From: Devosia nitrariae
GTDB lineage: Bacteria > Pseudomonadota > Alphaproteobacteria > Rhizobiales > Devosiaceae
Direction: 5' to 3'
Assembly (NCBI RefSeq): GCF_030160115.1
Contig: NZ_BSNS01000009.1
Span: 124,001-188,000, forward strand
Length of the DNA stretch: 64,000 bases
The notes beneath the pieces are model-generated. The model searched no databases. It was not told the origin of the DNA and worked only from the letters and a program-made list of their open reading frames with translations. How positions within the stretch are numbered: position 1 is the stretch's first letter; the number at the start of each line of letters is the position of its first letter. A program made the position numbers and the translations under genes. Below are positions 37,518 to 45,844 of the stretch, in pieces.

Positions 37518-38753
37518 TCATGCGTTCCCGAGGATGCCGCCGAAGGCGATCATGGCGAGGGTCACCATCATTGAATAGGCGATGAGAATGGAAAGGATCG
37601 GCACCTGCTCGCGCTTCATGCCGCGCAGCAGCAGCACCAGCAGCACCGGCAGCCAGTCGAGTGCATAGCGTTGCGCACTGTACTGGGAGAAGCCGTTGGA
37701 ATGATAAAAGAGGGTCAGGCCGAGGATCAGTGCGCAGGTGCCGAGCCCGAACCAGAAGGCCCGGCTCCAGGGCGCGAGCAGCGCCAGCAACAGCACGGGC
37801 GTGACAAGGAAGACCGAGGCGCCGTTGATGTCGAAGGCAGCAAGCTCGGTCATGTAGCGGCCGGCGAACTCGACATGCGGGCCGGCGATGAACATGTAGA
37901 TGAAATTGAACAGGAAATAATCGGGCGCAAAAATACCGAGCTCGCGCACGCGATATTGCAGGAAATCGCCCGCTGTGGCGACCGCCGGGTCGAACTCGGG
38001 TGGAAAGATGTAGCTGTAGCCCGTCTCGCCGATCGAGCCGAACCGCGCATAGTTGTAGGCAAAGTAGATCAGCACCGCGAGGATCGGCACTGCCGCGAGC
38101 GAGAAGCCGCGCTTCAGCGCGGCAAGGTCGATCCGGAAGAGCGGCGTCTCCCGATCGAGCAGCAGCACGTAGAGGAATGGCAGGTAAAGGATGGTCATCT
38201 GCCGGCAAAGGAACGCCATGCCGATAAAGAGACTCGCCGCCAGCACCTGGCGCTTCAGCGCGAAATAGATCGCCGCCGACGAGAACAGCATCCCCCAGCT
38301 CTGGGCGAAGAACCACACGTGGTCTCCGCGCAAGGTGACGAACGCCAGCGGCGTTGCAAAGAGCACCAATAGCGTTGCGAGCGCGGTGAGGTCGCGCTCG
38401 TTGCCCGTCTCGCGCTCACCGATCCGCCACCAGATGAGGCCGGTCAGCGCAAAGGCGACAAGGCTCAAGGGCACGAAGAACTGAAAGTCGATCCCGAAGA
38501 GCGCCACGAACGGCAACGTGATCACCGCCGGCATCGGCGGGAAGATGATGTAGGTGCGCCCCTCGAAGAGTGCGCAGTCGTTGTCGAAGCAGGGACCAGC
38601 ACTGTCTAGCCTGCCCTCCAGCCACGACGCGGCGAGCTGGGCATAGGTGTTGGTGCCCGGCGCTTCACGCAGTACCGCGAGCGCGAGGACGGCGAGGAAC
38701 GCTAGGGCGAGGCCGCCCAAAATCACCGAAATCGCTATGCGCCGACTATGCAT
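37518..38753 (-). CDS. Polytopic membrane protein, probable GT-C-type glycosyltransferase
   Basis: From ATG 38753 (GGGGGCGGC upstream) the protein has 411 residues with about ten predicted membrane helices. After helix 1 comes a periplasmic loop with SAGPCFDNDCALFEGRTYIIFPP, a Cys pair and acidic residues in the position where GT-C enzymes have their catalytic loop; LFYHSNGFSQYSAQRYALDWLP lies near the C-terminus. GT-C enzymes use polyprenyl-phosphate sugars at the periplasmic face. It heads a three-gene minus-strand unit with the GMC oxidoreductase and small Tat protein. No family name is certain. Confidence 0.6.
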   Translation of the reverse strand: MHSRRIAISVILGGLALAFLAVLALAVLREAPGTNTYAQLAASWLEGRLDSAGPCFDNDCALFEGRTYIIFPPMPAVITLPFVALFGIDFQFFVPLSLVAFALTGLIWWRIGERETGNERDLTALATLLVLFATPLAFVTLRGDHVWFFAQSWGMLFSSAAIYFALKRQVLAASLFIGMAFLCRQMTILYLPFLYVLLLDRETPLFRIDLAALKRGFSLAAVPILAVLIYFAYNYARFGSIGETGYSYIFPPEFDPAVATAGDFLQYRVRELGIFAPDYFLFNFIYMFIAGPHVEFAGRYMTELAAFDINGASVFLVTPVLLLALLAPWSRAFWFGLGTCALILGLTLFYHSNGFSQYSAQRYALDWLPVLLVLLLRGMKREQVPILSILIAYSMMVTLAMIAFGGILGNA

Positions 38754-38947
38754 GCCGCCCCCTGATTTTCGCGGCGCAGGGTGGCGCGAAAATATGAATA
38801 ATCCGTCCAAACAGCGGCACAAATGGCCGCTTCGCGTTGACGATTCGACAACCTTCAGGCCGAAGCGATAGAAAGCTATCTCTTCGATTAACCGGGCGGG
38901 CAGACTTGCCGTGTAGGTTCGCGCAAGCCGACGAAGAGGCCGCCGAC

Positions 38948-40273
38948 TTGCCCCGATACGACGCCGAAATCGATCTCTATCAGCTCCTGCGCACCATATG
39001 GTCGCGCGGGATTTCGATCGTGCTCGTCCTCGGACTGACGCTCGCTATCGCCTATTTCGCCGTATCCCGCATGCCGCGGCTTTACGAGTCCTTCGCGACC
39101 ATGCTCGTAGAGCCGCGCTCCAACATCTATCTCTGGCCCGGCGAGGCGGTGGGGGAAGTGACCGGATCGCTGGTGGCGAGTCGCCTCGAGCTTGCTCGGG
39201 CGCCGGAAACCTTCGCCATGGTTGTCGAAGAACTTGGTCTTGCGCAGCTGCCCGAGTTCAACGGCGGCAAGACCGGGGACGCCGCGTTCGAAGCGGCACT
39301 TGCGACGCTTTCCGACCAGGTGGTGGTTGCGGGTGACCGGCGCACGGCGGTCTTTTACATCCGGGCACGCTCGCGTGACGGGGAACTGGCCATGCACATC
39401 GCCAACGGCGTGGCGCAAGCCGCCATCGCCCGCCGCTCGCAATTCATAGTGGAGGACGCGCGGCGCGCCATCGAGTGGCTGGAAGGCGAGTTACCCGACC
39501 TGACCGAGCGTGTGCGTGCCGCCGAGGCGGCGGTCGCCGATTACCGGATCGACCGCGACATGCTGGGCGCAACGGCCCGTGGCAGCCTTGTCGATGAGCA
39601 GATGACGAGCCTTTCGGAACGCATCGCGGCCGCCAGCGAGCGGCGCATTGCGCTTAACGCTCGCGCCGATGTCCTTACGCGCATGATCGAAACCGGTGCG
39701 CCGATCGACGGACTGGCTGAGCTCGCGCGGTACCCGACCGTCGATGGACTCCTGCGGCAGCGTTCGGATGTGCAGGTGCAGCTCGCTCGTGAGGCGAGCA
39801 CGCTGCTCGCCAATCACCCCCGGCTCGCTGCCCTGCGCGCCCGCGTCGACGAGATCGACCAACTGGTCGTTGCCGAAGGGCGGCGCATCGCCGGGGACCT
39901 GAGGCGAGATGCAGGGGCCGACGCGGGGCTGGCGGACGCACTGCGCCGGGATCTGGCGACGCTCCAGCGATCGGCCTCCCAAGGTATCGTCGATAGCGTC
40001 GATCTTGCAGCGCTGGAGCGCGAGGCGGCCGCCGGCCGCAGCCTCCTCGAACAGTATCTGACGCGGCTCGATGCGGCGCGCTCGCTGGCCGCAACGGGCG
40101 GGGTGCTGCCCGATATGCGCATCGTCACCCACGCGATGGAGGCGTCCGGGACGATCTCGCCGCGCACCGGACTGGTCCTTGCTGCCGTCGCCATCGTCGC
40201 GGCGGGCGCGGCTCTCGTCTGGGTGGTGGTGATGGGGCTCGCCGCCGCGGCGCGGCGCCGTGTTGTTGCCTGA
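38948..40273 (+). CDS. Wzz-type polysaccharide chain-length/export co-polymerase
   Basis: The 441-residue protein (TTG start at 38948, SD GAAGAGG) opens with a short cytosolic part, YDAEIDLYQLLRTIWSRG, then a first helix (about residues 20-42), a large periplasmic coiled-coil region (about 150-370) and a second helix near the C-terminus (about 405-430). This is the Wzz/PCP architecture controlling glycan chain length. No Walker motifs follow, so it lacks the tyrosine-kinase domain. A TTG at 38837 would add 37 residues; I prefer 38948 for its SD. It leads a plus-strand run with the next two genes. Confidence 0.8.
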   Translation: MPRYDAEIDLYQLLRTIWSRGISIVLVLGLTLAIAYFAVSRMPRLYESFATMLVEPRSNIYLWPGEAVGEVTGSLVASRLELARAPETFAMVVEELGLAQLPEFNGGKTGDAAFEAALATLSDQVVVAGDRRTAVFYIRARSRDGELAMHIANGVAQAAIARRSQFIVEDARRAIEWLEGELPDLTERVRAAEAAVADYRIDRDMLGATARGSLVDEQMTSLSERIAAASERRIALNARADVLTRMIETGAPIDGLAELARYPTVDGLLRQRSDVQVQLAREASTLLANHPRLAALRARVDEIDQLVVAEGRRIAGDLRRDAGADAGLADALRRDLATLQRSASQGIVDSVDLAALEREAAAGRSLLEQYLTRLDAARSLAATGGVLPDMRIVTHAMEASGTISPRTGLVLAAVAIVAAGAALVWVVVMGLAAAARRRVVA

Positions 40274-40286
40274 GCAAGGGAAGGCA

Positions 40287-41540
40287 ATGGGTTATTCATT
40301 GTTAGACGCTAACACTGTGGCCAGGATGGACGGGCAGAAGTCCGCGCCGAGGGATGGGGCGATGACGACGATCATGGAGGAGCCGGACCTGACCGTCAGA
40401 ACGGTCCGCACGCTCGAAGACATCGAGGCGGTCGCTCCAGACTGGCGCGCCCTCGAGGCCGCGTCCACCGACGCCCTGTCCTATTTCCAGACCTATGCCT
40501 GGTGCCGCAGTTGGGTGGCGCATTTTGCCGGCAAGTCGAGCGGACGACAGCCGATTATCCAGACTGCCTGGCGCGGCGACACGCTGGTTGCGGTCTGGCC
40601 GCTGATGCTGACCGGCCGCTGGGGCATCCGCAAGATCGTGGCGCTCGGTGATCCGCATTCCCAATATTGCAATGCCATCTGCAATCCCGATCACGGCGAC
40701 TCCGATGCAGTGCGCTCACTTCTCGCCCGTTCGCTGGAGACAGGCAGGTGCGACGTTGCACTCTTCCGGCCCATCCCGGAGAGCTCGCCGCTCGTTGCAG
40801 CGCTCGGGGACGTGCCGCGCATTGCCGGCTATGACAACGAATCCTCGATCCTCGACCTTTCGGCGTTCGACTCCTCGGACGCCTATGTGCAGGGCCTCGG
40901 CAAACTGCAAAAGCGCAATCGCAACCGGCGGCGCAATCATCTGGCGCGACTGGGCGAGCTCTCCTTCGAGGTGATCTGGCCCGACCACAAGGATTTCGCC
41001 CCGCTCGTGGCGGCGGGCACGCAGATGAAGCGGCGCTGGCTGAAGGAGACCGGGCGCTACAGCACCGGCTTCGCCATGAAAGGGTACGAGAACTTTCTCG
41101 CCAACCTCTCGGGCGACCGCGAGCGGCTCGAGGGCGCATGCCTCTCAGTGTTGCGCGCCGGCGAACGCGTGGTGGCGGTCGAGCTCGGTTTCATCCACAA
41201 GCGCGCCTACTACGCCTATATCGGCGGGTTCGATTGGGAGCTGCGCGAACTCTCGCCTGGCAAGGTGCAGATGGAGATGACCGTCTGCTGGCTGATCGAC
41301 AACGGCGTCACCGCCTACGACCTTCTTGCCAACCCCGCCGACTACAAGAAGAGCTGGAGCAATACCGCGATCCGGCTCCTCGGTTTTGCCGCGCCCCTGA
41401 GCTGGAAGGGCCGGCTCTATCTCAACGCCTGGCTGCCGATGCTTCCGGCCGCCAAGACCGTCTACACGGCCGTGTCCGCGCGCCTGCGCCGGCTGGTGAT
41501 CTTCGGGCAGGGCGTCGGGTGCCTGATCCTCTGTATGTGA
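40287..41540 (+). CDS. BioF2/FemAB-like GNAT acyltransferase of polysaccharide locus
   Basis: From ATG 40287 (AAGGGAAGG upstream) the protein has 417 residues. It matches the BioF2-like/CelD acetyltransferase group: SYFQTYAWCRSWVAHF near residue 80, LGKLQKRNRNRRRNHLARLG in the middle, and a C-terminal GNAT half with ELGFIHKRAYYAYIGGFDWE and YDLLANPADYKKSW. These soluble enzymes acylate polysaccharide building blocks. It lies 13 bases after the Wzz-type gene and 10 before the flippase gene. Confidence 0.82.
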   Translation: MGYSLLDANTVARMDGQKSAPRDGAMTTIMEEPDLTVRTVRTLEDIEAVAPDWRALEAASTDALSYFQTYAWCRSWVAHFAGKSSGRQPIIQTAWRGDTLVAVWPLMLTGRWGIRKIVALGDPHSQYCNAICNPDHGDSDAVRSLLARSLETGRCDVALFRPIPESSPLVAALGDVPRIAGYDNESSILDLSAFDSSDAYVQGLGKLQKRNRNRRRNHLARLGELSFEVIWPDHKDFAPLVAAGTQMKRRWLKETGRYSTGFAMKGYENFLANLSGDRERLEGACLSVLRAGERVVAVELGFIHKRAYYAYIGGFDWELRELSPGKVQMEMTVCWLIDNGVTAYDLLANPADYKKSWSNTAIRLLGFAAPLSWKGRLYLNAWLPMLPAAKTVYTAVSARLRRLVIFGQGVGCLILCM

Positions 41541-41550
41541 TGTCAATTCA

Positions 41551-42834
41551 ATGCTCGACGCGGCCATAGCGTTCGGCATTCGTGTCCTCAGCGCGGGCCT
41601 CGTCTTCGGGCTGCAGGTGCTGCTTGCCCGGCTGATGCCGCTCGAAGGCTATGGCGGGTTCGTGACGCTGTGGACCTGGCTTCTCGCCGTCGGCAGTTTT
41701 GCGGCACTGGGCTTTGCCGAATCCAGCGTGCGCTTTCTTCCCCGCTATCGGGCACGCGGGCGCGAGGCACAGGTGCGTGCGTATTGGCATTACGGGTTCC
41801 GCGCGGTGCTGATGGGATCGCTGGGCCTGGCGCTTTTCGCTCTCATCCTTGCCTTCGTTCTCGATACCGGCACAGAGCCCGGCCTCATCATTCTCTACAT
41901 CGCCCTCGGCTTGCCGTTCCTCGCTGTCGAATACTATCTCGAAGGCGTGGCGCGCAGCTTCGGCTGGTATCGGCTGACGACGGTGCCCGTCTATATCGTG
42001 CGCCCGCTGCTGATCGCTGCGATCTGTCTTGCCGTATATGCTTCCGGCGTGCCGCTGACATTGCCGGTTGTCGGTGCCGCCGTGGTCGGCGCCATGGCGC
42101 TGGTCTCGAGCGGGCTCGCCCTCCTGCTTGCGCGCAGGATGAGCGGTACGAGCGTCGCCCAGAAGCCCGTGCCCGGGAGCGGCAGCCTATGGCTGCGCGC
42201 GTCGCTGCCACTGCTGCTGGTGTCCGGTCTCGAGGATCTGCTGGCCTATTGCGACGTGCTGATCTTGAGCCTCATGCTTCCCGGAGAGGAGGTCGGTCTT
42301 TATTTCGCGGCCGCGCGGGCGCTGGCGCTGACGAATTTCGTCTATTACGCCATGTATCTTGTTTCCGGCCGACGCTTCGCCCTCGACATGGCGGACGCCG
42401 ACAAGCAACGGCTCCAGCAGTCGGTTCGCGAGGCCTCGCGCCTGACCTTTTGGCTGACGATCTCTGCTGTCGCAATCACCCTTGCCGCCGGTCCGCTGCT
42501 CCTGCGCGCCTTCGGTCCGGCCTTCGTCGCTGCCTATCCGGTAATGGCGATCCTCGCCGTCGGCCACGTCGCCCGTGCCGCGAGCGGACAGGCGGGCGAG
42601 CTGTTGATCGTTGCCGGCCGGCAGCGCGAAAGCATCCTGCTCGGCCTCGTCGCGCTGACGCTCAACATCGCATTGACCGTCGCCCTCGTGCTCGCCTTCG
42701 GGCTTCTCGGAGCCGCCGTCGGCACTGCTCTCGCGTTGGCCGGCCGCAGCATTGCGCTGGCATGGGTGGTAAGGCATGCCACCGGCATAAATGCCATTTC
42801 GCTCCGCCTGCCGAGTTTCAAAACACAGCGCTAG
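41551..42834 (+). CDS. Wzx-type polysaccharide flippase (MOP superfamily)
   Basis: The 427-residue protein is highly hydrophobic with about 12 predicted membrane helices and begins AFGIRVLSAGLVFGLQVLLARLMPLEGYGGFV, the typical opening of polysaccharide-transport (Wzx/RfbX) flippases. It moves undecaprenyl-linked repeat units to the periplasm. It is the third gene of the Wzz-acyltransferase-flippase run; the O-antigen-ligase-like gene at 34223 would act after it. Confidence 0.87.
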   Translation: MLDAAIAFGIRVLSAGLVFGLQVLLARLMPLEGYGGFVTLWTWLLAVGSFAALGFAESSVRFLPRYRARGREAQVRAYWHYGFRAVLMGSLGLALFALILAFVLDTGTEPGLIILYIALGLPFLAVEYYLEGVARSFGWYRLTTVPVYIVRPLLIAAICLAVYASGVPLTLPVVGAAVVGAMALVSSGLALLLARRMSGTSVAQKPVPGSGSLWLRASLPLLLVSGLEDLLAYCDVLILSLMLPGEEVGLYFAAARALALTNFVYYAMYLVSGRRFALDMADADKQRLQQSVREASRLTFWLTISAVAITLAAGPLLLRAFGPAFVAAYPVMAILAVGHVARAASGQAGELLIVAGRQRESILLGLVALTLNIALTVALVLAFGLLGAAVGTALALAGRSIALAWVVRHATGINAISLRLPSFKTQR

Positions 42835-42931
42835 GTTTTCTGCGATCGATTAAATTGCGGCACGCGCAGATACCCTATGTTGACGCCCATGTTGCAGTAA
42901 TGGTTCATTTCGAACTGCAGGAAACCAAACG

Positions 42932-43663
42932 ATGTCCGGTGTATCTGTCCGGGTTGTTCTGGTGATCCTCGCCCTCGCCAGCTGCGGGGCGATGTTCTGG
43001 ATTGTCGGTTACCTGGCTCTGGGTGGTGTTCCGCCCGCTTATCTGTCTGAGGTGGTCTTCGTCCTCCCGATTGTCGGGGTTCTCGCCGCGCTGTTGTTCC
43101 TTTTCGTGCGCAACCGCCGATGTGGCAGTGCAGGTCTGCGGTTTCTGCACCTGCGTAACGCTCCGGAGCCCACCCATAGTGAGGACAACTTGGATCTGGC
43201 GACCGGAGTTCTGAATGCCCGGGCATTCATGGCCACGGTCGGCGATGAATTGGGCAAGGGACCGGGCGCCCTGCTGCTGATTGATGCCACGCAATTCTCG
43301 GTGCGCCGGCCGCACAATCGCATCGCCAGCCGCGACGAGCCCCTGCGCCTGATCGCTGGCACCATCAGGACATCGGTGCGCGCTGATGATCTCGTGGGCC
43401 GCCTCGCCACCAATCGGTTCGCCGTTTACCTCAAGGGCGCGAACGACGCCGATTCGGAGCAGATCGCGCAACGCATCTGCGAGAGCGTCGAAAACACCAT
43501 CTATCTCAGCGATCAGCGGACCATCGGCGCACTTTCGGTCAGCATCGGTGGCACTATGACACGCCCGGGGATGATCGAACCTTATCTGAGGACGGCCCGG
43601 GCCATGCTGGACAAAGCCAAGCAGGCCGGTCGGGGTCGCTTCATGCTCGCCCACGCCGCCTGA
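42932..43663 (+). CDS. Membrane protein with degenerate GGDEF domain
   Basis: The 243-residue protein has two N-terminal membrane helices (about 7-30 and 40-60) and a GGDEF-fold domain (about 88-240). The domain start (LDLATGVLNARAFM) and the beta-hairpin ADDLVGRLATNRFAVYL are well conserved, but the active-site GGDEF is replaced by ATNRF (residues 159-163). It therefore cannot make c-di-GMP and is more likely a GTP/c-di-GMP sensor or structural regulator. It follows the flippase gene by 97 bases on the same strand, so a role in controlling polysaccharide output is plausible. Confidence 0.8.
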   Translation: MSGVSVRVVLVILALASCGAMFWIVGYLALGGVPPAYLSEVVFVLPIVGVLAALLFLFVRNRRCGSAGLRFLHLRNAPEPTHSEDNLDLATGVLNARAFMATVGDELGKGPGALLLIDATQFSVRRPHNRIASRDEPLRLIAGTIRTSVRADDLVGRLATNRFAVYLKGANDADSEQIAQRICESVENTIYLSDQRTIGALSVSIGGTMTRPGMIEPYLRTARAMLDKAKQAGRGRFMLAHAA

Positions 43664-43764
43664 TGTGCGCAGGATTCATCGAGCGGGATGCAAAAACGCC
43701 TGGCCCGCACTTGATCCGGGATGGGAACCGGTTTTTCGCGACAATCCGCGGCGATAAGCGAGCG

Positions 43765-44415
43765 TCATTGCTGGCGGCGGTTGAACTGATCGAGCGTCTG
43801 GCGCACCTCCTCATCCTCGACCTGGCCGAACTGCAGGTAGTGTTCGCCGACCGATCGGAACGGCCGAGGTTGGGACGGACAGACGATCTTGTCGACCCTT
43901 TTTGCCATATCGGCGACGACGTCCGGGGCACCGACCGGCACGGCGACGATGACTTCGCGCGCGCCCTCAAGCCGCATGGCCTCGATCGCCGCGCGCATCG
44001 TCGCACCGGTCGCGATCCCGTCATCGACAAGGATCGCCGTCTTCCCCTTTGGATCGAGTAGAGCCGCACCGTCGGGCAAGAGTTTGCGGGTGCGCACTTC
44101 GAGTTCCTGGCGGGCGCGCTCGGTAAGCGTTTTGATCTCGTCTTCGCCAAGGCCTGTCGCGGCGAGGATATCGGCATTGATGTCCCGGGCTTCCTTGTTG
44201 TGGCGGGCGATGGCGCCGACAGCCAGCTCGCTCTGCCCCGGCAAGCCGATCTTGCGCACCGGTAGGAGCCCGAGCGGTGCGCCGATGGCGGCGCAGATTT
44301 CCGCCGCGACCGGAACACCGCCGCGCGGCAGAGCGAGGACCACGCTATCCTTGCCCGAAAACTCCTCGAGGTGTTGTGCCAGCAGTCGTCCGGCCTCGCG
44401 GCGATCTGTGAACAT
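43765..44415 (-). CDS. Phosphoribosyltransferase family protein
   Basis: The 216-residue protein opens FTDRREAGRLLAQHLEEFSGKD and carries LALPRGGVPVAAEI plus the PRPP-binding loop AILVDDGIATGATMRAA (about residues 125-141). This is the ComF-like phosphoribosyltransferase subgroup often linked, even fused, to a dienelactone-hydrolase-like domain; here that hydrolase lies far away at 7101-7750. Its substrate base is unknown. It lies in a minus-strand stretch with a 71-base gap from the aminotransferase. Confidence 0.85.
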   Translation of the reverse strand: MFTDRREAGRLLAQHLEEFSGKDSVVLALPRGGVPVAAEICAAIGAPLGLLPVRKIGLPGQSELAVGAIARHNKEARDINADILAATGLGEDEIKTLTERARQELEVRTRKLLPDGAALLDPKGKTAILVDDGIATGATMRAAIEAMRLEGAREVIVAVPVGAPDVVADMAKRVDKIVCPSQPRPFRSVGEHYLQFGQVEDEEVRQTLDQFNRRQQ

Positions 44416-44486
44416 GGCATCCTTCCCAGCCGCGCACCCCGCATATGATCGGTGTTGACGAACAGGTTAGAGAGAGCGGCTACAGC

Positions 44487-45746
44487 TCAACCGAGAAAGC
44501 GCCCCAGCCGTTCCAGTCCGTCAGCGATTTTGCTTTTCTCGGCCGCATAGCACCAACGCAGCCATCCCTCGGCTTCGCTGCCGAAAGCGCTGCCGGGCGC
44601 GAGGCCAAGGCCGACCTCCGCCACCAGCGCCTTGGCGGTCGCTAGGCTGTCCGCGCGTCCCTCGATGCGCAAGAACGCATACATCGCGCCGTCGGCATCG
44701 GGCACTTCAATGCCGCCAATGGCATTGAGGCCATCGAGCAGCATCGCTCGAGAGGCGACCAGTTCCTTGTGCAGCGCTGCGACCGAAGCCTCGCCCCGTG
44801 GATCCGAAACGGCCATCTCGGCGCCGCGCTGCACGAAGCCGGGCACGCATGAGGTGTTGTATTCGATGACCTTGGGCAGGTCGGCCATCAACTCCTCCGG
44901 CATGGTCAACCAACCGATGCGCCAGCCGGTCATCCGCCAGGTTTTTGAAAAGCTGTTGACCACCATCAGCCGATCCTCGGGCTCGGCGAGGCGCAGCATC
45001 GAGGGTGCGACGGCCTCGCCAGGCCGAAAGCAAAGCCGTTCATAGACGTCGTCCGAGAGGATCCAGATGCCGTACCGCCGGCAATGAGCGAGGAGCCGCT
45101 CCTGCTCGGCCCGGGTGATCGTCCAGCCGGTCGGATTGTTGGGCGAATTGACGACGACCATGCGGATGTCTGGCGTGAGGCGTTTGAGGAGCGCGTCCAT
45201 ATCGAGCTGCCACCGGCCGTTCTCGACCGTCAGTGGATGCCGTACGACTTGCGCCCCGACAAGTAGCGGCATCTCGGCGATATTGGGCCAGATCGGCGTG
45301 ACGACGACGACCTTGTCCCTGGGCGAGACCACCATCTGTGTTGCCACCATCAGCGCCGAGACGCCCGAAGCGGTGACGGCGATGCGCGAGGCCGGCAGAT
45401 CGACCCCGTGCAGCCGGGACGAATAAGCCGCGATCGCCTCGCGCAGCGACGCCGTGCCGAGATTGTGCAGGTACTTGGTCTCACCGCGCTGGAGCGAGGC
45501 GATGGCGGATTCGACGATGAAGTCGGGCGTCGGCATGTCGCTTTCGCCGAACCAGAAGGCGGCAGTGTCGGCACGGCCCATGCCGGCATTGGCGATGTCG
45601 CGTATGCTGGAGGAGGTGAGGTCGATCACCTCCCGGCGCGGTACGGGCGGGAAGGTGGTCGAGGAAACGATGGGTTCGGAGACGGTCAAGTCGGGCGTCC
45701 GGCGTGGTGGGAGGTTCATGAAGTCATAGCGCTTGCCGCCGGGCAT
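44487..45746 (-). CDS. PLP-dependent class I/II aminotransferase
   Basis: The 419-residue cytosolic protein has VNSPNNPTGW (Asn contacting PLP), LSDDVYERLCF (Asp/Tyr), and the Schiff-base Lys in NSFSKTWRMTGWRIGW near residue 267, with the carboxylate-binding Arg in the C-terminal GWLRWCYA region. This is the aspartate-aminotransferase fold group. ATG 45746 has a G-rich SD; ATG 45719 is possible. The substrate amino acid cannot be told from sequence; neighbours do not help. Confidence 0.9.
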   Translation of the reverse strand: MPGGKRYDFMNLPPRRTPDLTVSEPIVSSTTFPPVPRREVIDLTSSSIRDIANAGMGRADTAAFWFGESDMPTPDFIVESAIASLQRGETKYLHNLGTASLREAIAAYSSRLHGVDLPASRIAVTASGVSALMVATQMVVSPRDKVVVVTPIWPNIAEMPLLVGAQVVRHPLTVENGRWQLDMDALLKRLTPDIRMVVVNSPNNPTGWTITRAEQERLLAHCRRYGIWILSDDVYERLCFRPGEAVAPSMLRLAEPEDRLMVVNSFSKTWRMTGWRIGWLTMPEELMADLPKVIEYNTSCVPGFVQRGAEMAVSDPRGEASVAALHKELVASRAMLLDGLNAIGGIEVPDADGAMYAFLRIEGRADSLATAKALVAEVGLGLAPGSAFGSEAEGWLRWCYAAEKSKIADGLERLGRFLG

Positions 45747-45762
45747 GGGCAGCCCCCAAGGA

Positions 45763-45817
45763 CCACAGGCTTATCGCCTGTGGCACCGTGTCCCTTCTCC
45801 CTCAAGGGGAGAAGGGA
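45763..45817. repeat. Paired palindromes (REP-like), possible terminator
   Basis: Two perfect hairpins lie in tandem between the phoD stop and the aminotransferase start: CCACAGGC/GCCTGTGG (45763-45770, 45776-45783) and an 11-base stem TCCCTTCTCCC/GGGAGAAGGGA (45791-45801, 45807-45817), both with 5-base loops. No T-run follows in either direction. The composition is typical of intergenic REP-like elements; they may also stop transcription leaving phoD. Confidence 0.6.
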
Positions 45818-45844
45818 AACACCGCCATATGCGATCGGCTTGCA

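Noticed and set aside
43690..43745. Possible diverged copy of the 61.7 kb REP-like element
   Set aside because: Only GGAACCGGTTTTTCGCGACAA-like bases match and the outer stem is imperfect; too weak to annotate.
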